Shown piece by piece: positions 34,796-47,379 of a stretch of DNA of 64,000 nt. Source of the DNA: Erythroxylum novogranatense (taxonomy: Eukaryota > Streptophyta > Magnoliopsida > Malpighiales > Erythroxylaceae); assembly GCA_029891385.1 (NCBI GenBank), contig CM057227.1:57971567-58035566 (forward strand), in the 5' to 3' direction. The position numbers and the translations under genes are program-made. Positions within the stretch are counted from its first letter, which is position 1. Each line of letters starts with the position of its first letter. Under the pieces are notes generated by a model. That model was not told the DNA's origin and did no database searches. It saw only the letters and a list, made by a program, of their open reading frames with translations.

Positions 34796-37700
34796 TATTG
34801 GACCCCGAATCTTTTTGGTAAGCTAGGATGATTAAATAAGGATTTTTGAATGATTATCCATGAGTAAAGAAGTTAAGAATTCTTGAAATTGAAATGAAAT
34901 GGAAGATATGGTTTAAATACGAGATGAATTAATATGGAATTAATTGACATGTTAATATGCTTAAGGTAAGGTGTCATGAAATTAGGTGGCATGATTTAAT
35001 GGGATTCAATTATTGTATTTTGTGGACTTAATTACCATGTTAAGGAAATTTAATTAACATGTTGATTAGACTAAGACTATATGACATGGATTAAGTGTAT
35101 TAAGGTGTTATGAAGGTTGTAAATGTATTAAGGGTTAAATGGGCCTTGGACTCAAGTTGGGCTTAAGTGGTGATATAAAAAGAAGAGGATTAAAAGAGAG
35201 TAATGAGTTAGGTGGCATGAATTAATACAATTAAATGTGTTAGTTGAAATTAAGAGTTTAGAGTTTAATTGGGCCTAAGAGAATAATGGGCCTAAATCAA
35301 ATGAAAAGAAGAAGAAATGGTTTGGACTTAAGTGATTGAGTAGGATGAGAAGAAGGAAGGAAGAAGAAAAGAATAGGAGTTTAAATGAGACATTTGGGCT
35401 TGAGTCCACGAAGTGGAAATTAAAAGGAGAAGAATGGAAACAAGATGAAGAAGGAAGGAATTGGGCTTAAGTGAAGATGGGCTTGAGTTAAATGAAGAAG
35501 GAGTATAAAAAGAAGAGGAGTTAAATGAATTAGTGGGAGAATAAGAAGAAGAGGAGAAGAGTAGATGGGCTTAAAGATGAGTGGGCCTTGAGTGGGTTAA
35601 AGAAGAAATAGGAAGAAGGAAAGAAGAAAGAAAGAAGAGGGAAGTAAATGGGCTTTGGGCTTAAGTAACTTAAGTAAATGAAGAAGAGTATAAAAGGGAG
35701 GATTTAAGTAGGTTAGTAGAAGAAGAAGAGAGAATACGAAAATTTGAGGAGAGAGGGAGGAGAGTTTCGTGCAAGGTGGGAAAGAAGAAGAAGAAAAGAG
35801 AAAGAAAGCTTCTAAGTCATGATTTCCCAAGAAATTTAAAAAGATTTTGAAGAAGGTTCAAGAGATAAAAAGGTGTAGGAAGAGTCAAGCTACAATCTAA
35901 GCCAAGGAACTTCTTATTTGAGCAAGGATTTAAGGTAAGTCATGAAGTTAAGTTTAAGCTTTTGTTTGGGTTATGGTTGAGAAAGCCTAGAAAATGAATG
36001 GGTATTGTGAATCCAAGATAAATTTCATGATTTGTGTTCTTAGGATTGTTGCATTTTGGATGTCTTTTGATTTGAGAATTTTGTTGATTTTGAAGAAAAT
36101 GGTGAAAGGAAAGAGGAATGGAAAGCAAGGGAAGGTTATTGGAGCAAGGTTTTCAAGCAAGGAATCATAAGGTAGGTTTTATGTTTATAGTTAAATAATG
36201 GGCCATTGACATAATTTTCAAAGAAATTAAGAATATAAAAATGTTTTCAAATTCATTGTTTTTGAATGCCTTGAGAAATTGCTATAATTGATGTATCATG
36301 GTATGAATGATTTGAAAATGTCATGTGGATTGGATGATTGATGATTTGTTATGTGAATGTGATTTTGTTGAGGAATGATGATGCATTGCATATGAAATGC
36401 TTTATGATCATGAAATGATTTATGAAAATTTGCATGATTTATGCAAAACAAGATTTCCAAGATTTTTGCCTTTGGGCAATCAAGTTTCAAGACATGATTA
36501 TATGTTATGTGGGTTAGGTTAAGTCCACCCAAGAAACGTCTAGTGCACGATGACCATGAAGAAGCCTTCACTGGCTGCTGCTGATTGTGGCATAGGATGA
36601 TCCAAGATACGGACTCCTAAAGATTTGCCCATATAGGCTCATTAAATGAGACTATATGGTTGCCAAGAATTGTGGACTTGCCAAACCATTATGATGTGTT
36701 AGGTTGTATGTGTTATATGATGTGAATTGTGACAAGTTGAATTGCATTCACGATTTCATGAAAGTTTGAAAAATGAATGATTTGTGATTTCAAGAAAATG
36801 ACAAGAGCTCTTAGTTTATGATTTCATGAACCTTTGAAAAATGAATGATTTGTGATTTCAAGAAAATGACAAGAGTTTTGAAGAAAACAATGTTTTATGA
36901 TCTAAAGGAAATTAATACGGAAATGGACTTCTAAAACTGTTTTGTTCATTATTTGGTTATAAGCATAGAACCTTCTTGGCTCCCCAAGCTCAAATTTCCT
37001 ATTTTCCCAATTTCCGTGTTTTGCAAGAAATCAAGTGGAAGTGGATCAAGGCATCTTGTACTTGTTTTATTGTGTATTTGAAGTTTGGTTATGTAAATGT
37101 ATAGTTGTAATTCATATGAGCAAGTGAATAAGGTAAATGAGATATTGTTATTGGTCTTGGAAATTTGGCTAGGAAATGCCAATGAAATTGTAAAACTCTT
37201 ATGTATGATGATTAATGCAATATGGACTTGAGTATGGTTGTGAATGTACAATTGTATCATTGTATAGCTTGGATATGATTAGATGATTAAGAGTGCGGTT
37301 GTTGCCTTGAATTGAGTTTGGAGTTACTCTTGGGATTAAGTTATGTTATATGAGGTTGCAGGTTGAGTTGTATGCAGGTGGAAGTATTAGAATTGAAAAT
37401 TGGTTAGTTGCATTTTCAAGGGAAGTGCTGTCAAATTTTCCTAAAATTTGACAGAACTTCACTTCAGTTTTAGACCCCATTAGAGATTGATTTAGATTGG
37501 GAAGTCTTCGTGAAGATTGTAGTAGAAGTTCAGATCTTTCTAAGGGTATTTCATTTGTCTCATTTGGACTTAGGGTTAAAAAGTTATGAGGTGAAGAACA
37601 CATTCAGTTACTGTTCATGTACTGTTACCTTGGTCTTTAATGAGTAGTGTCCTTTGAGTGGCTTTTTGCCTTGATTAATGATGGAATTAGCATTTTCATC

Positions 37701-38633
37701 CTTCATAATATTTGTAGTTCGTTTTGTTATCTTTCCATGGAGATATAGTATGCACATATTGGAGTTAGGATTAAAAAGTTATGAGAGTTGAAAAATGATA
37801 GTTACAAGTGGTCTTGTGGAAGAGAGGTTTGGGAGTTTTTGGAATTTGGCGTGTCCGTTAAACGGACATGAATGTCCGTCTAACGGACACAGGTAGGGCA
37901 AGGGGTGTTTTGACACCCGAGGCTGTCCGTTTAACGGACACGCCAAATTCCAAATGGCGTAAGAACTAAGTCATTTGGATAATTGTAGAAAAAGTTATGG
38001 CAATCGCGCCAAAAGAGTTTTAATTGGATTTTGGAAGTGAGCATGGTCCATTGTTTTGGGCATAAATCCCTCATACGACCTCCAATTGAGGTGAGGCTTG
38101 AACCATTGGATTTATAAGAAATATATCTTCCTTGATAAAAAAATTGGGATTATTTGGAGTTAAATTGATAATGTTTGCATCAAAGTAAGTTAAAGGCCGG
38201 TTAAGAGAGCATGTTTCCGGTATGAACTCTTTTAGGTTTTTGGAGTGTATCTTGAGTTATATAACTCTGATTGAAGCAATTCTTGTCTTAAATTAAATAA
38301 GAGTCATAAGGCTATGATTTACAAGAGAATTTCAAATGAATTTAAGATATTGAGTTTTTCAAATTCGGTGAACGCGTAGTGGAAATAAGTTCAAGTATGA
38401 TGATTAGGTACATGGGCACACTAAGGGACTTTGGTAAGTAAATATTGGGAGCGTTTTGAGCATGAGAATGAATTCATGATGTCTTTAAGGGTTCAAGGGA
38501 TGAAGAATGAAAAAAAATTTATAACCCTTCAAAGAAATACGCACGCTCAGGTTTCACGATATTAAGCAAGAGAGTTGGGTTCCGAAAATGGGATCCAACA
38601 GTCGGGATCCGATCTCCGGGTTGGGTTCTGACA
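34796..38633 (+). repeat. Solo gypsy LTR 'P' (3,838 bp) inside X
   Basis: Begins TATTGGACCCCGAATC (TG decayed to TA) and ends GGGTTCTGACA, with perfect CTAAG duplications (34791-34795 and 38634-38638). The start matches relic E (13856). It contains a purine-rich leader (35170-35890), a perfect donor AAGGTAAGT (GT at 35935), two tandem units (37440-37800), a dyad array in a large hairpin (37841-37951) and the conserved 'CGACCTCCAATTGAGGTGA' block (38076). No pol. Confidence 0.9.
37841..37951. repeat. TGTCCGTTTAACGGACA dyads within a 111-bp fold-back
   Basis: Three 17-bp dyads TGTCCGTYWAACGGACA at 37852, 37873 and 37924. The outer arms GGAATTTGGCGTGTCCGTTA (37841-37860) and their exact complement at 37932-37951 can pair, enclosing the middle dyad and a GGGTGT/ACACCC hairpin (about 37902-37918). 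Confidence 0.92.
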
Positions 38634-39750
38634 CTAAGATGAGCTTAACAGGATCTTGAGCAATGGAGTTCATTGATCAAGATCGCGGACTTAAAGAATC
38701 CTTTAAGGTTCTGAGGCTCAAGAGCACTCAATGGGGTCTTGAGAAATGGAGTCGAGAGTGACAGGAGTCCATTAATTAAGACCCTGGACTTAAAGTGAAT
38801 TCTCTAAGGTTTACCATTCACACTTAGTTTTGAACTGTGATAGCCAAAGCTCGTTTTCAAGAGGATTTTATCACTTGTTTTAGTATTTTCTTTTCTATTT
38901 CAAAAAAATCCAAAATACTTTTTACATGCTTTTTAGTGTAGTTAATGTTTTCAAACAAAACCCCCTTTTCCTTACTGATTTCACTTGCATTTTATGACAT
39001 ATAGGGTAGCTTAGGTCCATTTTATTAGGTTCTGATTAAGTGAGATGACCCGAGGTTGCATCCTATACTGCAGTCTTGGAATTTATTATTTTTGACCGGT
39101 TTCCAAGGATCGATCGAAAGATCGAATCGACAGAGCTGCGATCAATAAGCGACAGTTATTAATAAGCCCTACAAAGGATAGTTTAGGTACTCGGTCACAG
39201 CAAAATAATAAATGAAAAGTGAGTCTCATGTGCACGTATCGAATACGAATAATATGAATGCGCAATTCTTTAAACGTGTGAATGTGAAATAAAGTGAGAT
39301 GTATGAATATTGTGTTATGTGACTGGGTGAACCATCGATGATGGTCACTCACTGAGTTCACAAAACTCACCTAAAATTTGCAATTATTTTTCAGGACTCA
39401 GAAGAATACCTCGTTAGGCAAGGGGCGTATAGCAACTGCCTGTGAGTGAGAGAAGAGGTCGGGGATTAGTTCGCGTCTGCAATAGTGTCTTCTTCTTATT
39501 TCTGTATAAATTGTGTATTTCGAAATGTGTATAATAGATTAACTAATTTGTGTTATGATAAGGCCCACGTGGTTGTTGATTTTACTATTGACTGTATGTC
39601 TAATTGACTCCCGTATAGTGTGTGTTTGTGTTTGTGTTTTTAAAAAAATTTATACTGAGTTTAGTGATGTAGCACGCCACCCTCGCGGGGCACGGACTCG
39701 GATATCATTATCAATGTCGGGTTTGGGTCATGCGGGAGTGGGGTGTTACA

Positions 39751-40441
39751 TTTTATTTGTACAAGCGTTATATATTTATTCATAAGGTAATAAGATTCTT
39801 TTGTAAGTAATATACATATACATAGAGATGTATAGGAAACATGTATATTATTAGAATCTAAATTAGTTGATTCATAGTTGAGTAATCAAGTTGGTCGCTT
39901 GATTATGGTTTAGACTATAGTGTTGCGTTTTATCTTCGTGTAAGTAAAGGAGTTTACTTCAAAGAATGATGAGTTTCATATCATGATAGTAGTTGCCTAT
40001 TGATAATGGTACTATTAAATGAACCTGGAATCACGTATGATTTTAAAGACTAAAGTAGGTCATTTCTTTAATCTTAAAACATACATTTTAGCATTTTTTA
40101 TTATGAACCAAAATCTTGATGAGTGGTGAACTCATATGTGTTTCATTATAATTCTTAATATGATCGGAATGGATATTTACAAAGTATCAATCTAGTGTCT
40201 GCATGTCGGAATTATTAATTGAAGCATGTATCAGGAAACATTCACTCAAATAAAGAGTTTTATAGTGATATCATCACTTATTGATGTTTCACGGACATTG
40301 GTGATTAAACTGGTGCTAGTAGTTTGATGGACTAGTTACCCATCAAGTCTTAACACTAAGATAAGATTGTGTGTTAATCACTATATAAAGTGAAGCACGA
40401 GATTTAGAAGGAAACCCAATAAAGGGCAAAACGGTAATTTT
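39751..40441 (+). repeat. Copia-B 3' LTR, second piece
   Basis: Continues 26120-26244 after LTR D. AT-rich, no coding domain, ending GGCAAAACGGTAATTTT, a phrase typical of copia LTRs. It is cut at 40441 by gypsy element G; ATTTT is duplicated at 61203-61207. Confidence 0.75.
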
Positions 40442-43400
40442 TGCAACATCCCACTACCATATGGTATATACTCGAACATCCAAGGGCATTCAAGTACATA
40501 TCCTATAATATTGGTATGTTAGAGAAAAACACATATCCAACTTACACATGGCATCATCTAACATAATTAAGAGTCATCAAATTTTAAAATCATTCACTGC
40601 ATTCATTGACAAAAGCTTTCACTGTATTTTACAATCCCTATACAAGTTCTATACAAGAAACTAAAAAATACAAAATTACAACTCTTTTGATGTCAGCTGA
40701 GAGGCCTCTGAGCCATAAGTAAGTCCAAAATGTTCCTCTTATCCGGTTAAAAAAACTAGGTCTCCTATCTTGTACCATAAAAGTCACGTTGCAATTTTTA
40801 TGAGTTTTGCGAACTCAATGAGTGAACTATTATTAATGATTTTTCCCAAGTTAAGCACGCAAAATCACAGATCTCATATATATTCATTTAGATCATGAAT
40901 AATTCAATATTCACATTATCATGGCATATTATGTTATCATTGCAAATTTAAAATAGATATTTATAAATACAAATGCATATGAGACTCTAAATTTGTTATT
41001 ATTGTTGTGATTGAATGCCTTTCAAACGCATATATAGATATTGGCCCATTAGGCTCAGTTAGAATAGAAATTACGGAGTAAAATTCTACATACAAAAACA
41101 AAAAATCACGGAGTAAAGATCTACGTGTAAACATTTATATACTGGCTACTCCAATCACAACGCCTTTATCTGAGTATGCATTTTATGAAATGCATCAAAT
41201 ACAAAATATGCCATGCATAACAGTCACAGGTATTGCACAATCAGAATCTTATAATCATAAGACTAAGTCCAGCATTCAACTTTTGTTGAGAATACAACTA
41301 TCAATCAGAATTTCACAGCAATCAGAACACTTCCAATATATTTCCAAATATTAATTCCTCGAAATTTAAGTCCGAAATTCATAAACAAATAAGAAACGTT
41401 TAATAATTGGAAGTCAAACAAATTCAATCAATCCCAAGAAAAATTCATCTAGGTTGATTCATACTACACTCCAATATGCTATTGCCTCGATGGTCCGACA
41501 ATGTCTAACTGAGATCCAATATGCTCTTCTATATCATACAAAACACATTTACCAATATCACACTTTTGCACAAATGTATATGCATACCTTTATGCACATC
41601 TATGTATAGAAAATATGCACAATGCATGTTCAATGACAATTCCTGGTATCTTATTGTGATCCTTATCACCATAGCATTCATATATCAAAACCCTCATTAA
41701 TAATTTGTGCTTAGGGTTTGGACCATAGTAAAACAATTTGAAAATAATTTCATAACCTAATTGATCAATTCAAAATTTTCTAAAAACATAGTTTTGGGTC
41801 AAATTTGCATGATCATTTTGATAAGGTAAATGACAAAATTAGGCAACACTTCCATCTAGAAAGTTATTCTCCAATGTCTTAAGTTTCTAATGACACCAAA
41901 ATCATTCAATTTGGTTCAGTAATCTGAAAGTTATACCCTAAATAATCTCGGACTGTTCTCATTCTAAAATAATACACCATACTCAAATTCAATCCAAAAA
42001 TAAAAAATCTTAGAGACTAAATTAAAATTCAATTTCTTTAGATAATCTATAGCCCTGTATCTCTAATTTACTTCAAATTAGAAATCATCCTAATTGGATA
42101 ACCATAGAAGAATTTATAGGCAAAAGAAGGATAGATTTTCAATGTGCAAAAGCTCTCAGGTTTAATTAACCTAACTATAGTTGAGTCACGACTGTGCAAC
42201 ATCCATACACAGTCGTGAATGCCAAATTAATTCAGTCACGGGTGTGAAATAATCACTCACACCTGTGCATATAAAAAATTCACCACTATAAGATCTTAAC
42301 TCACGGTCGTGCACATCCAAACTCCATAATAAACTTTCTTGATTTTTCCTCAAAATTTCATCTTAAATTCATCAATTAATCTATTTCAATAGTCTATAAT
42401 TTTTGCTGGAGATGAAGAGCAATGTCTTATGAGTCTATCTGTTTAAGAATCAAGTCATTTGGACATTGGGTGAAAAAGTTATAACAAAAAAAATTCAAAA
42501 ACTCCTCTAAAAAAAGAAAGTCGTGATCGTGCGTTTGCACAATCCCGGGTTTTGTCTTCAAGTCATGATCGCGCATTTGCTCAATTGCGAGGCGGACCAA
42601 ATCTTGCAAAGTCATGATCGTGCTAAAGCACGATTGCAATTCACAACCTTTTAATAGTGAAATCGCGATCGTTGCGACCTGTTTCCTTTTTCTTTTTTTA
42701 GATTTCTCATTCCTTTTCCAACTTAATCACTTTTAACTCATCTATTATGATTGTCTATACCTAAAACAATCTATAAACAAATCAAATTCAAACTTACACT
42801 CCAAACTTCAAGAATCCAAAACTTCATTTTTACTTCTTCTCTCTACTGTAATTTTCCAATTTCTTATACTTTCATCCGATGCATATCTTTTCACTTTTAT
42901 CTACTTTTTCACTCCATTTAACTCCTATTATAGTTCAAAATCATCCACAATAGATCAAAATTCAAGATTACACACTAACACTAAAAATAGAACATATTAT
43001 GATAATCACCAATTCCTACACTTTTTTTTTTGGATTTCTCATTTTCATCAACAACTTCATTTCATTATAAACTTTCCATTTTAATGCTTCACTACATCAT
43101 CATCCTAGACAGAGTACATATATTTCCACATCAATTTACGTAAACTTTCACAAATCTCAAACTAGAATCTATTTCATACAGTTTTTGAACAATTCCCATT
43201 TCACAAATCCATCATCTAGTTTATTCATCACCAAAACCACATTCTTAAACTCCTCATGCATGTATATATTTACATGTAAAAACATTAACAACAAACACTT
43301 ACTTGATTCAGCTATACTTCTCAGCAGTAAGAGTAACTCAATTACACACAAAGATTAAATATTCGTGATGGACAAGGAATAAAGAAAGAGTTCTCTGCTG

Positions 43401-43838
43401 AATGCTTTCGGTGGATACGAAAAGCCACAGTGATCACTTCCTAAACAGAACATAAGCTCCGTGTAATCTTTCTTTACTCAAATCAAACTACATGACTATT
43501 TTGCATGTATCATATATGTCACCCAAGTAAGTCTGCCACTTATCTCCACACATACAAGCCATTTGTTACTTGTACATGTTGCTACGTGTCACCTTATAAT
43601 TGGTCCATATTTTAATATTTTTTAAAATTTACCAAAAATTCCAAAATATCCTAAATATACCAAAATTACCAAATCACATTTAATAACTCAATTATACCCG
43701 AAAAATGTAAATGAATGCATGTACAATCATATGAATGTGCAAAAAGGTGCATGTCATATTTAACTTAAGCTTGATATGCATGTTCTAATTTCTCATAACA
43801 CAAAATTCTAGCTTTAACATGGATAATGAGATGTTACA
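40442..43838 (-). repeat. 3' LTR of Gypsy-G (3,397 bp)
   Basis: Minus-strand start TGTAACATCTCATTATCC (43838) and end GTGGGATGTTGCA (40442). It carries the donor GTAAGT (GT at 43302), dyad arrays (42170-42680), the conserved LTR block (41860-42110 reversed), a decayed GAGC array (41040-41130) and a decayed acceptor (about 40785). Confidence 0.92.
42170..42680. repeat. GATCGTGC dyads and long hairpins in G 3' LTR
   Basis: Block 1 (42525-42675): words such as GATCGTGCGTTTGCAC, ATCGTGCTAAAGCACGAT and CGCGATCG. Block 2 (42183-42270): CACGACTGTG with its complement CACAGTCGTG, and CACGGGTGTG with CACACCTGTG. A spacer shared with other LTRs lies between. The 5' LTR of the same element keeps block 1 (59825-59985) but has lost block 2. 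Confidence 0.82.
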
Positions 43839-45449
43839 ATTCTCCCCTCCTAACAAAAATTTTGTCCTTAAAATTCTTACCTGAATGATGAAATTGGCAG
43901 GGGTACTGATTTCTCATATGCTCCTCCATTTCCCATGTGGCTTCCTCACTCGAATGATTCTTCCAAAGGACTTTCACCATTAGGTTCCTCAGTTGTTTAT
44001 TTTGATTGCCAATTATCTTCACTGGTTCTTCAATATAGCTCAGATTACTTGTGACTTCAATCTCCTGAGTCGATATCACATGAGTTGGATCCTACCTATA
44101 TCACTTAAGCATACTCACATGAAACACATTATATATCTGAGCCATTTCTAAAGGTAAGGCTAACTTATAAGCCAATGGTCCAATTCTTTCAGTTATCTCA
44201 TATAGAACAATATACCTTGGACTTAACTTACCATTCTTACCAAATCTTAGAACACCATGCTAAGATGATACTCTCAGAAATTCTCTATCTCCCACCTATT
44301 ACTCCATATCTCGTCTGTGCTGATGCACATAGCTCTTCTATCTATCTTGTTCTACTTTAATTCTGTAATAAATCAATTTCACTTTGTCAACAGTATCCTT
44401 AATCAAATATGGGCCTTCGACAATTCTTAGACCCTCTTCATCCTAATATAAAGACAAACGACACTTTCTACCATACAACGTCTCGTATGGATACATATTG
44501 ATACTGCTATGATATTGATTATTTTAGAAAAATTTGATCAAAGCTACATATTGATCCCATGCTACTTGAAACTCTAGAACATAAGCTTTGAGCATATCCT
44601 CAATAGTCTTGATTTTCCTCTCACTCTAACCATCTGTCTAACGATGAAGTGTTGTACTGAAATTCAGCTTTGTACCTAAAACTGCCTGTAAGCTACCCCA
44701 AAATCTCGAGGTAAATCTAGGATCTTTGTTCGATACAATGGACATTGGAACCCCATGTAATCTCATAATTCATTCACATAACGTCGAGTTAACTGATCTA
44801 GTGAATAATTTTCTCTCACTAGCAAGACAAGAGCCAACTTGGTCAATCTATCAAAGATGACCTAAATGGCATCATGCTGTCTCGAAGTCCTCGACAAGCC
44901 TATGATAAAATCCATCATGATTCATTCCTATTCTCACTCCAAAGTAGGCAACGAATGTAATTTTCCAACTGTAGCTTGATGCTCAGCCTTAACTTGTTGA
45001 AAAATTATACACTTAGAAATAAACTCTGCAACTTGTTTTTTCAGTCCAGTCCACCAGTAATGTTATTTCAGCGTATTATACATCTTGGTGGTACCAGGAT
45101 GCATAGCATAAGCTGCTACATGTTCTTCCTCCAAAATCTCTTTCCTTAAATTATTAACATCAGGCACACATAATCTTTGCCTTAAACACAATGTATCATC
45201 TCTCACTTTAAAATCAGGATCTAGATTCACTTTCAACTTCTCAATTAACTATACTAATTCTGGGTCTCTGCTCTGAGCCTTTTTAATTCTTTCAAGCAAT
45301 ATAGGTCTCAACTTCAATGTAGCTATCAATGTCTCATTCTGCCCCAAATTTAATTCAACATTTAGTGCTCTCAAATGAACTAGGCTTGGTAACCTCGACA
45401 ACTATACTTGAGCCATACTGTTATTATACTTTCGACTTAATGCATCAGC
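43834..45449 (-). pseudogene. Gypsy-G integrase with chromodomain-like tail
   Basis: On the minus strand it runs from ALSRK-type sequence (45449) through the H2C2 zinc region (RLCVPD, HPGTTKMYNTL near 45060-45180), a catalytic core with MMDFI near 44920, a TDG/SERKIKTIEDML segment (44600-44640, both flanking Gln codons now TAG), and the C-terminal FLRVS, GKLSPRYI and VFHVSMLK. The tail VKVLWKNHSSEEATWE (about 43925-43970) is the chromodomain-like end of Tekay-type elements. The last intact frame is 43834-44079. Its stop codon lies in the first bases of the LTR, so the polypurine tract is translated. Confidence 0.88.
43839..43853 (-). other. Polypurine tract of Gypsy-G
   Basis: Minus-strand GTTAGGAGGGGAGAAT immediately precedes the LTR. 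The same tract is at 18571-18586 in the rearranged element, showing the two families are close. Confidence 0.88.
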
Positions 45450-47367
45450 TGTAGGAAAATCCCGGGAGGTACATCACATGTACCGCAATGAAAACAAAAA
45501 TTTTGTTCCTGGGACTTTCCGAATCCAGGATCCGGTATCCGTATGAAGACATCAACCTAAATAGCCAAAAGAGACTATCTCTAAAGGTGATCCACGCAGA
45601 GATCGAAAAATCTAACCGAGTCAAACCCTTTGACCCGGAATAGCTAGAAACAGATTAAAGCCTGCTAGAGCCTACCTCATCTGAAGAGCTTGAGATCGAC
45701 GTTGAACCCTTGCTTTGGAAGAGAAGAAAGCGATGATGATGAATGAGGAAGAAGAAAATCACCCTTTTCAAAGGAAGCTTAACCATTAAGCTTTCATCTT
45801 CAATTTCCTCTAGCCACCACCGTCGACCATCACCTTCTAAGCCCCCTTTTATGTATCTTTTAACTCTTTAAAAGTGTTCTATAAGAAGAAGCCAAGTGGT
45901 GGCTTTATGGCCATTCATTCATTAATGAATAAAGAACTAAACTTTGACTTTTCAAAGTTTTATCCTCTCCTTTCCACATTCCACGCACATGTCCATATAT
46001 ATATAATATTAATTAATTAATTACTTAATTAATTAACATATATATAATTACTAAGAGGTCCAGATCCAAGCTGGGTGGTCCTCTGACTGCTTGGGCAGTC
46101 TTGGCAGCTTGGAGACCTTTCTTAGCAATATCGATGTCGCGATCTCATCGGGACATATCCCAATCCCATTGGGATCCATTTAATCCTAATGCTCTCCATA
46201 ATTGGAACTCTGTCCAATTACTATTTTACTGATTCTCTGAATCACTCTTATCGTGTGACCCTTTAGGCTCCGGTTATGTTGGCCACTTAGATTAACAATT
46301 AATCTGAGCAAGTCATGGCGGTATCTAGCAACACATCATGACCCCAATTGACGGAAAGTAATCGGTTTGATGTATTCATCACGAACCGATCACGAACCCT
46401 TCCATGACAATTACCGTGCAATTCGTCCTTTCACCATCCTATACCCCACTTGGTTATGAGTATGGTCAAAGTGTCAACTCTCACTAGACCGAGCCTAGCC
46501 CAGTGATATCGGTTCTAGATCACGGGACTCATTACTTTATATGTCAATGAAGACACTCTTCATGACATACATCTTTAACCGACCTTAGTAATGATCCCGA
46601 CAAGAGGCCATGGGTATCTCTTCCGCTAATCCGAAGTGGTGAATCCTTTATTGGCTACTCAATTATCTTGAATACCTCAAGTCGCACCCAAGCACCACCC
46701 TATGAGTTACCTCTAGAAGGCAACAAGGAATGGAGTCAAAGCAGGATCGATATCAAGATATCCTTGAGTACCTTAAGTCTAAGGATACTTGCACCATTGC
46801 TATGATGAGATTATCAACGACACTTAGATAAGATATCCATGTGATGATCTCATGGCGGTCATCCAATGAACTTACTACCGCTAGTAAGCATCCACATGTC
46901 AACTCTAAATATCTCATATTTACGCTTCGAGATCCACCGCTTGATCCAATCAAGGAATATGACATGTGCTAGTCTATCCGGATTAATGATGTCGGTCTCA
47001 TTAATCCTATGACTAGGAGAATTTTGATCTTGACATAATTGCACATGATAGGAATCTCGTGAGTATGAACACATCATAATTTCCTTCATGCTATGTCATA
47101 TATCATGGACTTCATTAATTCGATTAAAGATCAATCAATTCATAAACAATGTTTATGAATATCAAATTAATGAATAATGCCTTTTCTTTATTTATTCATA
47201 AAGTCTGCACTACGACTTTGAATAAAAGCGCTAAAGGGATTGCCTTTAGGGCACTAATAAACGATCCGACCTTGAACAAGTCGACTTATCCAATGAACAA
47301 GTCGACTTATCGGTGCGAACATGTGTAAGTCGACTTACACATGGTACAAGTCGACTTATCACTTACA
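45450..47367 (-). repeat. 3' LTR of Copia-A2 (1,918 bp)
   Basis: TGTAAG start and CCTACA end on the minus strand, palindrome array at 47277-47360, AT palindrome at about 45998-46054. Close to 53256-55178, with differences dominated by one-base losses in runs such as CCC and AAA. Confidence 0.95.
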
Positions 47368-47379
47368 AATCTCCCACTT
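47368..47379 (-). other. Polypurine tract of Copia-A2
   Basis: Minus-strand AAGTGGGAGATT next to the LTR, identical to that of Copia-A1. Confidence 0.88.

Larger units (their letters stand above)
34569..38830. repeat. 218-bp tandem duplication in X, split by LTR P
   Basis: The first copy begins ACACACTAAGATG at about 34569. The second begins ACACACTAAG at 34786 and resumes with ATGAGCTTAACAGG at 38639 after P, running to about 38830. Long identical stretches (for example AAGAATCCTTTAAGGTTCTG) show the duplication came before P inserted. The X-like copy at 61232 has one copy. Confidence 0.85.
33333..39144 (+). mobile_element. Element 'X', non-coding LTR-like insertion in D
   Basis: Starts TGATTGAAC and ends GCTGCGATCA, flanked by perfect ATAAG duplications (33328-33332 and 39145-39149). 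Without nested LTR P it is 1,969 bp. It carries a CG-rich dyad array (33604-33810), a purine-rich segment (33915-33980) and a 218-bp tandem duplication (34569 onwards) interrupted by P. No pol domain, primer site or polypurine tract. TG and CA ends and a 5-bp duplication suit a solo LTR or short non-autonomous LTR element, possibly Tat/Athila-like. A relative lies at 61232 to about 62400. Confidence 0.75.
26245..39750 (+). repeat. Gypsy LTR 'D', about 4.5 kb, carrying nested insertions
   Basis: Begins TGTAACATCCCATCCC and ends GGGGTGTTACA, an inverted pair of about 12 bp, flanked by perfect TTTTA duplications. Its own sequence is 26245-27973, 31135-33332 and 39150-39750. It has a pyrimidine-rich leader (26850-26940), donor GGTAAG (GT at 27072), three tandem units, a GC palindrome block, two GAGC arrays and the TTTTTCAGG acceptor (39388-39395). 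No coding domain, primer site or polypurine tract is seen, so it is best read as a solo LTR, although it is longer than its relatives. Confidence 0.82.

Noticed and set aside
36520..36600. Possible tRNA or host exon in LTR P (CTGGCTGCTGCTG stretch)
   Set aside because: No cloverleaf or open exon structure could be made out; it is LTR sequence within perfect CTAAG duplications.
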